NCBI RefSeq assembly: GCF_023715745.1
Contig: NZ_JAMBOV010000002.1
Coordinates: 186,001-250,000, forward strand
DNA length: 64,000 nt
Direction: 5' to 3'
Source: Microbacterium oleivorans
Lineage (GTDB): Bacteria > Actinomycetota > Actinomycetes > Actinomycetales > Microbacteriaceae
Under the pieces are notes generated by a model. That model did no database searches. It was not told where the DNA came from and was given only the letters and a program-made list of their open reading frames with translations. Every line of letters begins with the position of its first letter. The stretch's first letter is position 1. The position numbers and the translations under genes are program-made. This document shows positions 56,715 through 64,000 of this stretch, piece by piece.

Positions 56715-58028
56715 ATGACCACCTGGCACGGCACGATCGGCACGCGGGAGCGACTCGCGCCCCTCGCCGACATCGCGCACGAGGCGGTCATGGCCGAGAA
56801 GCTCCTCACTCAGGCGCAGATCGTGCAGCTGCAGGTCCTCGCCCGCGCGGGCGAGCTCGCCGAGAAGCAGGCCGCCGATTCACCCGCGCGTGTGCAGGCG
56901 CACGACATGGCGCTGCGTGCGATCGCCGCCGAGCTCGGCGGGCTCATGCGGCTCACCGACCGCACCGTGCAGCGCCGCATCACCCAGGCGCGCACGATCG
57001 TCGAGGATTACGCCGCCTCTCTTGCGGCCTGGCGCGCCGGGATCATCACCCGCGGACACGTCGACCTCATCGTCGAGGCGGGCGCCGACCTGCCCGCCGA
57101 CATCCGCCTGCCCTTCGAAGCCGTCGCGATCCAGCGCTGCCGCCGCGACACCCCCAACCGCGTCCGCGCCGAGATCGAGATGCTCGCGTTGCGCATGCAC
57201 CCGCGCACCTTCACCGAACGCCACCAGGATGCCGCGGCCCGCCGCGCCGTCCGCCTGACCCCCGGCCGCGACGGCATGAGCGACCTCGTCGCGACTCTCC
57301 CCACTGTCATCGCCGAAGGCATCCACGACCGGCTCACCCGTCAGGCCCGCGCCATCATCGACACGCGGACCGAACGCTCGAGCGACGTCGTCGACACCGA
57401 CGGCCGCACCACGGACCAGGTCCGCGCCGACGTCTTCGCCGACCTCCTGCTCGCCGGCACCCCGGCCCTCGATGACACCCGTGACACCACCGCCGGCCCG
57501 CTGGGTGCGATCCGTGCCCACGTGCAGGTGGTCATCCCCGCGCTCGCGCTCTCCGGCGCCGAGGTGCCCTGCGACCTCGTCGGTCGCACCCCGATCGACG
57601 CGGCCACCGCGCGGCGCCTCGCCGGTGAGACTCCCTCGTGGGAACGCCTCGTCACCGACCCCGTCACCCACACGGTGCTCGCCGTCGACACCTACCGGGT
57701 GCCGCATCCGCTGCGCCGGCACCTGCGCGCCCGCGACCAGCACTGCCGATTCCCCGGATGCCGCGTCCCCGCCATCCGCTCCGAGATCGACCACACGCAC
57801 GACCACGCCCTCGGCGGGCGCACCGAGAGGTCGAACCTCGCCCACCTGTGCCAACGGCACCATTCGATGAAGCAGTTCACCGCCTGGAGGGTCCGACAAC
57901 TCGGGGGTGGCGTCCTCGAATGGACCTCACCCCTCGGCAGGATTTACCGCGAAGACGCACCCACCCCGGCCGTCGCCTTCACCCCTGCCAAGCGGACCCC
58001 GCACACCCACGATCCGGCACCGTTCTGA
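56715..58028 (+). CDS. DUF222 / HNH endonuclease-family protein
   Basis: A 437-residue protein of the actinobacterial DUF222-HNH (13E12) group. The helical DUF222 part (about 20-290) precedes a C-terminal HNH with CRFPGCRVPAIRSEIDHTHD and NLAHLCQRHHSMK (a Cys pair and His residues for zinc and metal). These proteins occur in many copies in actinobacteria, often as mobile or repeated genes; role unknown. CACAAT (56703-56708) lies six bases before the ATG, suggesting a leaderless transcript. Confidence 0.85.
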   Translation: MTTWHGTIGTRERLAPLADIAHEAVMAEKLLTQAQIVQLQVLARAGELAEKQAADSPARVQAHDMALRAIAAELGGLMRLTDRTVQRRITQARTIVEDYAASLAAWRAGIITRGHVDLIVEAGADLPADIRLPFEAVAIQRCRRDTPNRVRAEIEMLALRMHPRTFTERHQDAAARRAVRLTPGRDGMSDLVATLPTVIAEGIHDRLTRQARAIIDTRTERSSDVVDTDGRTTDQVRADVFADLLLAGTPALDDTRDTTAGPLGAIRAHVQVVIPALALSGAEVPCDLVGRTPIDAATARRLAGETPSWERLVTDPVTHTVLAVDTYRVPHPLRRHLRARDQHCRFPGCRVPAIRSEIDHTHDHALGGRTERSNLAHLCQRHHSMKQFTAWRVRQLGGGVLEWTSPLGRIYREDAPTPAVAFTPAKRTPHTHDPAPF

Positions 58029-58099
58029 GAGCCGCCGTTCCGACTCACGCGAAGGCGCGCCGCGCAACCGCGGGATCGAGCAGGACGGCAAGGCTCCGC

Positions 58100-58132
58100 G
58101 CGGCGTGAACCGTCCCCACACGTTCACGCCGC
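58100..58132 (+). terminator. Hairpin terminator after the HNH gene
   Basis: Perfect 11-bp stem GCGGCGTGAAC (58100-58110) / GTTCACGCCGC (58122-58132) with an 11-base loop, downstream of the HNH gene. No T tract. The rest of the 58029-58288 gap holds no gene, though CGCACGGCATCC recurs at about 58131 and 58185. Confidence 0.5.
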
Positions 58133-58288
58133 ACGGCATCCGTCGATGTGTCGCGCGGGGCGATCCATCCCCCAGAAGTCACACCGCACGGCATCCATCG
58201 TCATTGTCGGGCGATGCCAGCGTAGGGATGCCGCGCAACCGGTCGCGATGGGGACTCCTCCCCATTGCGCGGGCGTGGTCGACCCGAC

Positions 58289-59083
58289 TCAGGGCAGGAT
58301 GCTGTCCACGTACCCGCCGTCGACGCGCAGCGCGCCACCCGTGGTCGCCGACGCCAGCGGCGACGCGAGGTACACGACCATGTTCGCGATCTCCTCGGGC
58401 TCGATCAGACGCCCGATCAGCGACTGCGGACGCGCCGTGCGCATGAACTCGCGCTGCGCCGCCTCCCAGTCGAGCGACCGGTCGACCATCTCGTACACGA
58501 AGTCCTCGACGCCCTCGGTGTGCGTCGGGCCGGCGATCACCGAGTTCACCGTCACGCCCGTCCCCGCCGCCGCCTTCGCGAAGCCGCGCGAGACCGCGAG
58601 GAGCGCGCTCTTCGACGCGCCGTAGTGGATCATCTCCTCCGGGATGACGACCGCCGAGTCGCTCGCGATGTTCAGCACGCGACCCCAGCCGCGATCCGTC
58701 ATCCCGGGCAGCACCAGCCGGGTCAGCCGCGCCGCGCTCAGCACGTTCACCTCGAAGAACCGCCGCCACTCGTCATCGCTGATCTCGAGCGCCGGCGTCG
58801 AACCGAAGACACCGAGGTTGTTGACGAGGATGTCGACACCACCGGCGGCATCCACCAGCGCTTGCGCACCCTCGGCGGTCGTCACGTCCGCGGCGGCGCC
58901 CCGCACCGGAAGCCCGCTCAGCGACGCGACCGCCTTCGACACCCGCTCTTCGCTGCGCCCGTTGATCACGACGTCCGCGCCCGCTTCGGCGAGACGCCGC
59001 GCGATCGCGAGCCCGATGCCCTGCGTCGAGCCGGTCACCACCGCGGTCTTGCCGCTCAGGTCCAGCATCAGTCCGTCAGCCAT
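58289..59083 (-). CDS. Short-chain dehydrogenase/reductase (FabG-like)
   Basis: A 264-residue classical SDR. The TGSTQGIG cofactor motif is followed by VDILVNNLGVFG, and catalytic Ser, Tyr and Lys lie in NIASDSAV and YGASKSALLAVSRG. The end (YLASPLASATTGGALRVDGG) is the standard family C-terminus. The ATG at 59083 lies behind GAGAGGACG with AAGGAGG further upstream; the frame is open far upstream on a shadow. The substrate is unknown. Confidence 0.88.
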   Translation of the reverse strand: MADGLMLDLSGKTAVVTGSTQGIGLAIARRLAEAGADVVINGRSEERVSKAVASLSGLPVRGAAADVTTAEGAQALVDAAGGVDILVNNLGVFGSTPALEISDDEWRRFFEVNVLSAARLTRLVLPGMTDRGWGRVLNIASDSAVVIPEEMIHYGASKSALLAVSRGFAKAAAGTGVTVNSVIAGPTHTEGVEDFVYEMVDRSLDWEAAQREFMRTARPQSLIGRLIEPEEIANMVVYLASPLASATTGGALRVDGGYVDSILP

Positions 59084-59164
59084 GCGTCGTCCTCTCTCGT
59101 ACCTCCTTCGATGCTCGCAGACCCACACGGCCCTGGCGCCGTTCGGCGATGGCACGCTGGAAGG

Positions 59165-60064
59165 GTGACGTCCGCACCGCCCTACCTGACCCGCATCCGC
59201 GGACGCGTGCTCACCGCCCTCGCGGGCGACCCGACCGGAATGGCGCCCTACGTCCGCGCCCTCGCCGACGGCGACGACGCCGGACACTTCGCCGAGAACG
59301 GCCCCGCCTGGACGGTTCACGCCGGCATGGGAACCCTCGTCGCCGGCATCCGTGCCCTGCTCCTGCAGGCCCTCCACCCGGGCGCCCTCGCCGGCGTCCA
59401 CGACTGGTCGCGCTACCGCGACGACCCGATCGGCCGCCTCACCGGCACCGTCCGCTGGGTGATCACCCTCACCTACGGCTCGACGGAACAAGCGGATGCC
59501 GAGACGGCCCGCGTCGGCCGCTTCCACCGCCGCGTGCAGGGCGAGTACGTCGCCGGCGACGGTTCCGCCCGCACCTACACCGCCGAGCAGACCGACCTCG
59601 TGCGCTGGGTGCACCTCGCTTTCACCGATGCGTTCCTGCGCAGCCACCAGGCGTACGGCGGGCCGATCCCCGGCGGCGCCGACGCGTACGTCGCCGATTG
59701 GGCGACCGCCGGCCGGCTCATGCGCGTCACCGACCCGCCGCTCACCGACGCCGCACTCCGCGAAGAGATCGACGGGTTCCTCGACCGCGGCGAGCTCCGC
59801 CGCGACGAGCGCGTCGACGACGTCGTCCGGTTCCTCAAGAAGCCGCCCTTCACCGGGATGATGGGCGTCGCCTACCGCGTCCTGTTCGCCGCCGCGGTCG
59901 CGACCTTCCCGCCGCGCATCCGGCGGATGCTGGGCCTCCGCCGCTCGTGGCTCCCGGTGAAGACGGCGACCCGGATCGTCCTGCGCGTCACCGAGCGCGC
60001 GCTGGGGTCGGGACCCCGCGCGCAGGACATGGCGCGCCTGCGGTTGCATCGGCTGGGGCTCTGA
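59165..60064 (+). CDS. MpaB-family (DUF2236) oxygenase
   Basis: A 299-residue protein of the oxygenase MpaB / latex-clearing-protein family, which bind heme through conserved histidines. Visible are ALLLQALHPGALAGVHDWS near 64-82 with two histidines, VRWVITLTYGSTEQAD, and WVHLAFTDAFLRSHQAYGG. The start is GTG 59165, with CACGCT ending six bases before it. Redox partner and substrate are unknown. Confidence 0.82.
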   Translation: MTSAPPYLTRIRGRVLTALAGDPTGMAPYVRALADGDDAGHFAENGPAWTVHAGMGTLVAGIRALLLQALHPGALAGVHDWSRYRDDPIGRLTGTVRWVITLTYGSTEQADAETARVGRFHRRVQGEYVAGDGSARTYTAEQTDLVRWVHLAFTDAFLRSHQAYGGPIPGGADAYVADWATAGRLMRVTDPPLTDAALREEIDGFLDRGELRRDERVDDVVRFLKKPPFTGMMGVAYRVLFAAAVATFPPRIRRMLGLRRSWLPVKTATRIVLRVTERALGSGPRAQDMARLRLHRLGL

Positions 60065-60132
60065 CGCCCCGACCCTGGAGGCCGCGCGCCCCGTCCGATA
60101 GCGTGCCGTCCATCGACGAAGGGGATGCCGCA

Positions 60133-60468
60133 ATGCCGCAGTACGCCGTCCTGATCTACACCGACGACTCCGCGCACGCGCTCGACGCGACCGACGAGCA
60201 GCTCGCCGAACCCAACGGCCACGGCGACGAGCTCGCCGCGTCCGGAGCGATGCGAGCCGCCTTCGCCTTCACGCCGCGCGCGCTCGCCCGATCCGTCCGC
60301 GTCGGCGGAGTGAGCGACGGGCCGTTCGTCGACGCACCCCAGGTCGTCGCAGGCGTCTACGTCATCGAGGCGCCCGACGAGGACGCCGCCCTCGCGATCG
60401 CGTCGACGAACCCCGCCATCCGCGGCGACTCCGGCGTCGAGGTCAGACTCATCCACAGCGGCACCTGA
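60133..60468 (+). CDS. YCII/DGPF-domain protein
   Basis: A 111-residue protein with the DGPF motif (GVSDGPFVDAPQVVAGVYVI) of YCII-related proteins. It starts MPQYAVLIYTDDSAHALDA. An AAGGGG SD lies upstream of ATG 60133. Family members are dimeric with ferredoxin-like fold; role unknown, though many sit next to sigma-factor genes. None is seen here. Confidence 0.82.
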   Translation: MPQYAVLIYTDDSAHALDATDEQLAEPNGHGDELAASGAMRAAFAFTPRALARSVRVGGVSDGPFVDAPQVVAGVYVIEAPDEDAALAIASTNPAIRGDSGVEVRLIHSGT

Positions 60469-60474
60469 CGCCGA

Positions 60475-60506
60475 CGCGGCGCGACCCTCCCCAGGGTCGC
60501 GCCGCG
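60475..60506. terminator. Bidirectional hairpin terminator
   Basis: A perfect 14-bp stem, CGCGGCGCGACCCT (60475-60488) with AGGGTCGCGCCGCG (60493-60506), around the loop CCCC. It lies between two convergent genes and ends ten bases before the hydrolase stop. It is the strongest hairpin in the window; no T tract. Confidence 0.75.
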
Positions 60507-60515
60507 CGACATCCG

Positions 60516-61352
60516 TCAGCTCTGGATGAACGCCAGGATGTCGGGGTTCAGCACATCGGCGTGCGTCGTCAGCATGCCGTGCGGGTACCCCTCGTAGATC
60601 TTCAGCGTCGAGTTCTGCAGCATCTCGGCCTGCTGCAGCGCCGCCGCCTTGTACGGCACCACCTGGTCGTCGTCGCCCTGGATGACGAACACCGGCACCG
60701 TGATGGCAGCCAGATCCTCGCGCTGATCCGTCTCGCTGAACGCCTTGATGCCCTCGTAGTGGGCCAGCGCGCTGCCCGTCATGCCCTGACGCCACCAGTT
60801 GTCGATCACCGGCTGCGACGGCGTGACGCCCTCGCGGTTGAACCCGTAGAAGGGCCCGGATGCCACGGCCTCGAAGAACTCGGCCCGGTTCGCCGCGAGC
60901 GCCTCACGGAACCCGTCGAACACCGAGATGGGCGTGCCCTCGCTGTTCCAGTCGGTCTGCAGCATGAGCGGCGGCACCGCGGCGACCAGCACCGCCTTCG
61001 CGACGCGACCCTGCGGCTCGCCGTACTTCGCGACGTACCGCGCGACCTGGCCGCCTCCGGTCGAGTGACCGATGTGGATCGCATTGCGCAGATCGAGGTG
61101 CTCGACGACCGCGCTCACGTCGCTCGCGTAGTGGTCCATGTCGTGTCCCGTCCCGATCTGCGACGAGCGCCCGTGACCCCGGCGGTCGCTCGCGACGACG
61201 CGGAACCCCTTGCCGAGGAAGTACAGCATCTGCGCGTCCCAGTCGTCGGACGACAACGGCCATCCGTGGTGGAAGACGATGGGCTGGGCGTCCTTGTCGC
61301 CCCAGTCCTTGAAGTAGATCTCGGCGCCGTCGTCGGTGGTGATGAAGGGCAT
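60516..61352 (-). CDS. Alpha/beta hydrolase (chloroperoxidase-like)
   Basis: A 278-residue alpha/beta hydrolase of the cofactor-free haloperoxidase/esterase group. The nucleophile elbow is GHSTGGG with S97, the oxyanion turn HHGWPLSSDDW, the acid in VIQGDDDQVVP (about D228), and the histidine in YPHGML (about H258). AGGAGA lies before ATG 61352. It is followed upstream by another hydrolase gene on the same strand. Substrate unknown. Confidence 0.88.
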   Translation of the reverse strand: MPFITTDDGAEIYFKDWGDKDAQPIVFHHGWPLSSDDWDAQMLYFLGKGFRVVASDRRGHGRSSQIGTGHDMDHYASDVSAVVEHLDLRNAIHIGHSTGGGQVARYVAKYGEPQGRVAKAVLVAAVPPLMLQTDWNSEGTPISVFDGFREALAANRAEFFEAVASGPFYGFNREGVTPSQPVIDNWWRQGMTGSALAHYEGIKAFSETDQREDLAAITVPVFVIQGDDDQVVPYKAAALQQAEMLQNSTLKIYEGYPHGMLTTHADVLNPDILAFIQS

Positions 61353-61386
61353 GGACTTTGTCTCCTCTATTTGTGGGTGGGTGGTC

Positions 61387-62100
61387 TCAGCCGAGGTCGG
61401 CGATCGCGTCGGTGATGACGGCCACGACCTCGTCGGGGTGGGAACGCATCACGAGGTGCGGGGCGTCGAGCTCGACCACCGACCGCAGACCGGCGCGTGA
61501 GTACCCGAAGCGCTCGACGTCGGGGTTGATCGTGCGGTCGGCCGACGACACGACACCCCAGGCCGGCTTCGTCTTCCACGCCGCCACAGGCGCGGGCTCG
61601 CCGAACGCGAGCGCCGCGAGCGGGCGCTGCGACACCGCGAGCACCTCGGCGACCTCGCGGTCGACGCCCGCGGCGAAGATCTCGGGGAACGCGTCGACGT
61701 TCACCGAGACGTCCGTGCCGGGCTCGCCGCCCTCGACGGGGAAGGGCGTGTAGATGAGGTTGGCTGCAAGGTCCGAATCGGGGAAGCCACCCTGCAGCTG
61801 GCCGAGGCTCTCACCCTCGTCGAGCGCGTAGCCCGAGAGGTAGACGAGGCCGACGACGTTCTCCGCGACACCGGCGACCGTGATGACCGCCCCGCCGTAA
61901 CTGTGCCCGACGAGCAGGACCGGGCCGTCGATCTCCTCGACGACCGAGCGAATGTAGGCCGCGTCGCCGAGCAGGCTGCGGTTCGGGACGGCGGGCACGC
62001 GGACGGTGAAGCCGCGGTCGAGCAAGAGGCGAGTGACGGGGGCGAAGCTCGCGGAATCCGCGAACGCCCCGTGCACGAGGACGACGGTGGGAGAGGTCAT
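61387..62100 (-). CDS. Alpha/beta hydrolase
   Basis: A 237-residue alpha/beta hydrolase. The start is VVLVHGAFADSASFAPV, the nucleophile elbow VGHSYGGAV (S67), and the catalytic histidine probably in DAPHLVM near 212. It belongs to the small-esterase group often induced by XRE regulators. It lies 34 bases upstream of the chloroperoxidase-like gene on the same strand and is probably co-transcribed. Substrate unknown. Confidence 0.85.
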   Translation of the reverse strand: MTSPTVVLVHGAFADSASFAPVTRLLLDRGFTVRVPAVPNRSLLGDAAYIRSVVEEIDGPVLLVGHSYGGAVITVAGVAENVVGLVYLSGYALDEGESLGQLQGGFPDSDLAANLIYTPFPVEGGEPGTDVSVNVDAFPEIFAAGVDREVAEVLAVSQRPLAALAFGEPAPVAAWKTKPAWGVVSSADRTINPDVERFGYSRAGLRSVVELDAPHLVMRSHPDEVVAVITDAIADLG

Positions 62101-62186
62101 GACGATGCATCCTTCCTGGGCTGGGGGTGGATGCCGCTCACGCTAGAACCGGGCGATGCGAGCTGTCGTGGCCCTCCGAGTACACG

Positions 62187-63110
62187 TCAGAGCGCCGACC
62201 CCCGGTGCTTCGCGAGCCGGCTCCCCGAGGTCGGCGTCGATACGCCCGGTGCCGGAAGGGTGATGGTGCCGTCGACGAGCTTCTGCCGCAGCTCGACGAG
62301 CGCGCGCTCGCCGAGGCTCCCCGGGATGCCGTAGCAGATCACGGTGTAGAGACCGGGGTGCGCCTCGAGGATCTGCCACTTCATGTCGACCCACCCGTGG
62401 TCGGGGAAGTAGTTCGGCGCCGTACCCGAGGTGAGGGGGAGCGCCTCGTGCTGCTCCCACATCGCCGCGAAGTCGGCATCCTCCAGGAGCAGTCCGATGA
62501 TCTCCTGCCACCGCCGGTCGGAGGGGTTGCCGTAGTACCGCACCCGCGACACCGTCGTGCGGGCGCCGTCCTGCCAGGACGCGAGCTCGCGCAGCTCCGG
62601 CGGCGCCTCGAACTGCATGAGGGCCAGGTTGTTGCCGACCTCGACGTAGCCCGGCGCGACCGCGCGGATGAGGTCGTTGACGACCACGATGTCCTGATTG
62701 CGGTCGATGATGTACGCCGCCGTGTGCTCCCAGTGCGTGATCATCTCGACGAGGTCCGGCGGCGGTTCCTCTCCCTGGTGCACCTCGTACGGCGCCTCGG
62801 AATCGGGAAGGGCGAGCCGCAGCAGGTAGGCCGTGCCGGCACGGTCGAGGTGCAGCGCGCGGGCCAGCGAGTTGCACACCTGCAGCGACATCTGGTGTCC
62901 GCTGCCCTGCTCGAGCCGCCGGTAGTACTCGACGCTGATCCCGGCGAGCCGCGCGACCTCCTCGCGTCGCAGGCCACGCACACGGCGATGGGGCTCCGAG
63001 GGGATGCCGACGGCATCCGGCGTCAATGCGGCACGTCGCGCACGGAGGAAGCTCGCGAGCGCGCTCTTCTCCGAGCCCGGTCGATCAGTCGTCACACCCA
63101 CATCCTGCAT
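62187..63110 (-). CDS. XRE regulator with MmyB-like ligand domain
   Basis: A 307-residue regulator. The N-terminal helix-turn-helix begins at about residue 30 (RGLRREEVARLAGISVEYYR, then RLEQGSG). The C-terminal MmyB-like PAS-type domain has ITHWEHTAAYIIDRNQDIVV and ALPLTSGT. This family regulates adjacent oxidoreductase or hydrolase genes in actinobacteria. Start is not certain: ATG 63110 is used, with a longer start at 63155 or an internal GTG possible. It is 86 bases upstream of the hydrolase gene on the same strand. Confidence 0.83.
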   Translation of the reverse strand: MQDVGVTTDRPGSEKSALASFLRARRAALTPDAVGIPSEPHRRVRGLRREEVARLAGISVEYYRRLEQGSGHQMSLQVCNSLARALHLDRAGTAYLLRLALPDSEAPYEVHQGEEPPPDLVEMITHWEHTAAYIIDRNQDIVVVNDLIRAVAPGYVEVGNNLALMQFEAPPELRELASWQDGARTTVSRVRYYGNPSDRRWQEIIGLLLEDADFAAMWEQHEALPLTSGTAPNYFPDHGWVDMKWQILEAHPGLYTVICYGIPGSLGERALVELRQKLVDGTITLPAPGVSTPTSGSRLAKHRGSAL

Positions 63111-63135
63111 CAGACGTGTTTCCGGGAGGGGCGCG

Positions 63136-63552
63136 TCAGCGGTGCCGTGCGACACCTTTCAGAATGCGGTCGACGGCGTTCTTCGCGCCGTGCACGGCGA
63201 CGCCGACGAGGTCGAGATCGACGCCGGCGGCCGCCGCGACGACCTCCCGATTGGCGGCGTCGTGTCCGGTCGCGAACATGCCCCGGTCGTAGACCGCGAC
63301 CCGCATTCCCCGATCCACCGCCCGGGCACGCACGGCCTCGAGGGTCTCGCCGTCGCCCTCGTACACCATGACCGGTTGCGCCAGCAGAGGCAGGTATCGG
63401 GTGCCGTCGGCATCCTCGTACTCTTCGCCCTTCATCTCGTCTGCCGTGACGCCGCTCGCGAGGAACGCGGCGACATTGAGCGCCTGCCAGGGTGCGAGGT
63501 CGCTACGGAGTACGAGGGCGATACGGGTGGGGAAGCGAATCGGGTCGTCCAT
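63136..63552 (-). CDS. DUF2000-family protein
   Basis: A 138-residue protein of the DUF2000 family (PTH2-like fold): MDDPIRFPTRIALVLRSDLA, PWQALNVAAFLASGV, and the C-terminal GVAVHGAKNAVDRILKG. Function unknown. GACGAT ends six bases before its ATG. It is divergent from the AraC gene by 48 bp, so the pair likely shares regulation. Confidence 0.8.
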   Translation of the reverse strand: MDDPIRFPTRIALVLRSDLAPWQALNVAAFLASGVTADEMKGEEYEDADGTRYLPLLAQPVMVYEGDGETLEAVRARAVDRGMRVAVYDRGMFATGHDAANREVVAAAAGVDLDLVGVAVHGAKNAVDRILKGVARHR

Positions 63553-63588
63553 GGCTCCATCGTCGAATCCGCCGACCGTCCCGTCTTG

Positions 63589-63594
63589 TACGTT
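63589..63594 (+). promoter_or_regulatory. -10 element of the AraC gene
   Basis: TACGTT lies six bases before ATG 63601, a further example of the leaderless layout in this window. Confidence 0.45.
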
Positions 63595-63600
63595 TCTCAC

Positions 63601-64000
63601 ATGGCTCCCGGCACCGCGCAGCGCGTCTGGAAGCCTGCCGTCCCCGGCGTCAACGAAGTCCTCCACGCGCGCATGACCACCCACGTCTACCCGGCGCACG
63701 TCCACGGCGACTGGGCGCTGATGGTCGTCGACCGCGGCGCCGTCTCGTACGACCTCGGCGGCCGTCACCGCATCGCGGACGGGACATCGGCGACCCTCCT
63801 CCCACCGGGCATCGCCCACGACGGACGTGCCGCGCCCGGCAGCGGCGGCTTCGTGAAACGCGTCGCCTACCTCGATCACACCTGGCTCCACGACGCACGG
63901 GCGGGCGGTGTCGTCGACCGACCCGCGCGTCCCGCATTGCGCCGGCTCGCGCTCGCCGCACATGACGCCCTGGCTCAGCCGGGGGAGGAGCTCGCCGCCG
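63601..64000 (+). CDS. AraC-family regulator, N-terminal part
   Basis: The window ends inside the gene. The first 133 residues are a cupin-like AraC sensor domain: VYPAHVHGDWALMVVDRGAV, YDLGGRHRIADG, and the VAYLDHTWLHD segment. The HTH domain is expected beyond base 64000. It is divergent from the DUF2000 gene. Confidence 0.78.
   Translation, partial: MAPGTAQRVWKPAVPGVNEVLHARMTTHVYPAHVHGDWALMVVDRGAVSYDLGGRHRIADGTSATLLPPGIAHDGRAAPGSGGFVKRVAYLDHTWLHDARAGGVVDRPARPALRRLALAAHDALAQPGEELAA

Noticed and set aside
1..64000. CRISPR arrays
   Set aside because: No regularly spaced repeats of suitable length and no cas genes were found by eye.

Overview
The window is high-GC DNA with short intergenic gaps. 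Its gene content is typical of a Microbacteriaceae actinobacterium, most likely Microbacterium: an ImuA'/ImuB/DnaE2 mutasome, MpaB-type oxygenase, DUF222/HNH protein, many small lipoproteins and frequent leaderless start codons. The genus is inferred from gene content and codon style, not from a marker gene.

Layout. 1-6.3 kb: the end of a metal P-type ATPase, then an SOS-type cassette (imuA', imuB, dnaE2) behind a putative LexA box. 6.3-9.6 kb: an arsenic cluster, with arsC and an ArsR-phosphatase fusion on the minus strand and an aquaporin and a flavin disulfide reductase divergent from them. 9.6-13.1 kb: a PepSY membrane protein, small membrane proteins, a cysteine-free IscA-like protein and a lipoprotein. 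13.1-19.7 kb: an XRE-cupin regulator and isochorismatase-type hydrolase, divergent from a complete polyamine/iron-type ABC importer plus an MFS transporter. 19.8-28.3 kb: two paralogous lipoproteins around a TolB-like protein, an ArsR/VOC pair with a clear palindromic operator, a LysM lipoprotein, a TetR/GDSL pair, small hypotheticals and a GH114-like lipoprotein.

28.4-51.7 kb: a genomic island integrated in the 3' end of tRNA-Arg(CCT). A 22-bp copy of the tRNA 3' end recurs at 51649-51670 and a tyrosine recombinase lies next to the tRNA. The island carries two apparent defence modules. The first is a six-gene operon: HerA-type ATPase, NurA-type nuclease with a zinc ribbon, D12-class adenine methylase, beta-class Mod methyltransferase, Res-type helicase, and UvrD helicase fused to a PD-(D/E)XK nuclease. 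The second is a three-gene operon: SMC/RecN-like ATPase, histidine kinase, and a response-regulator receiver fused to an aminoglycoside-phosphotransferase-like kinase. Between them lie a MobF-type relaxase pseudogene, a second relaxase scrap and an orphan membrane protein facing a small divergent ORF.

51.7-64 kb: ordinary chromosome again. It holds two SDR oxidoreductases, a NERD protein, a cyclodeaminase-family protein divergent from a GH65 phosphorylase, DUF222/HNH, MpaB-family oxygenase, a YCII protein, two alpha/beta hydrolases, an XRE regulator, a DUF2000 protein and the start of an AraC regulator.

The most interesting material is the two island operons. A recurrent -10 hexamer placed six bases before the start codon suggests widespread leaderless transcription; it fixes several start sites and may help gene calling.
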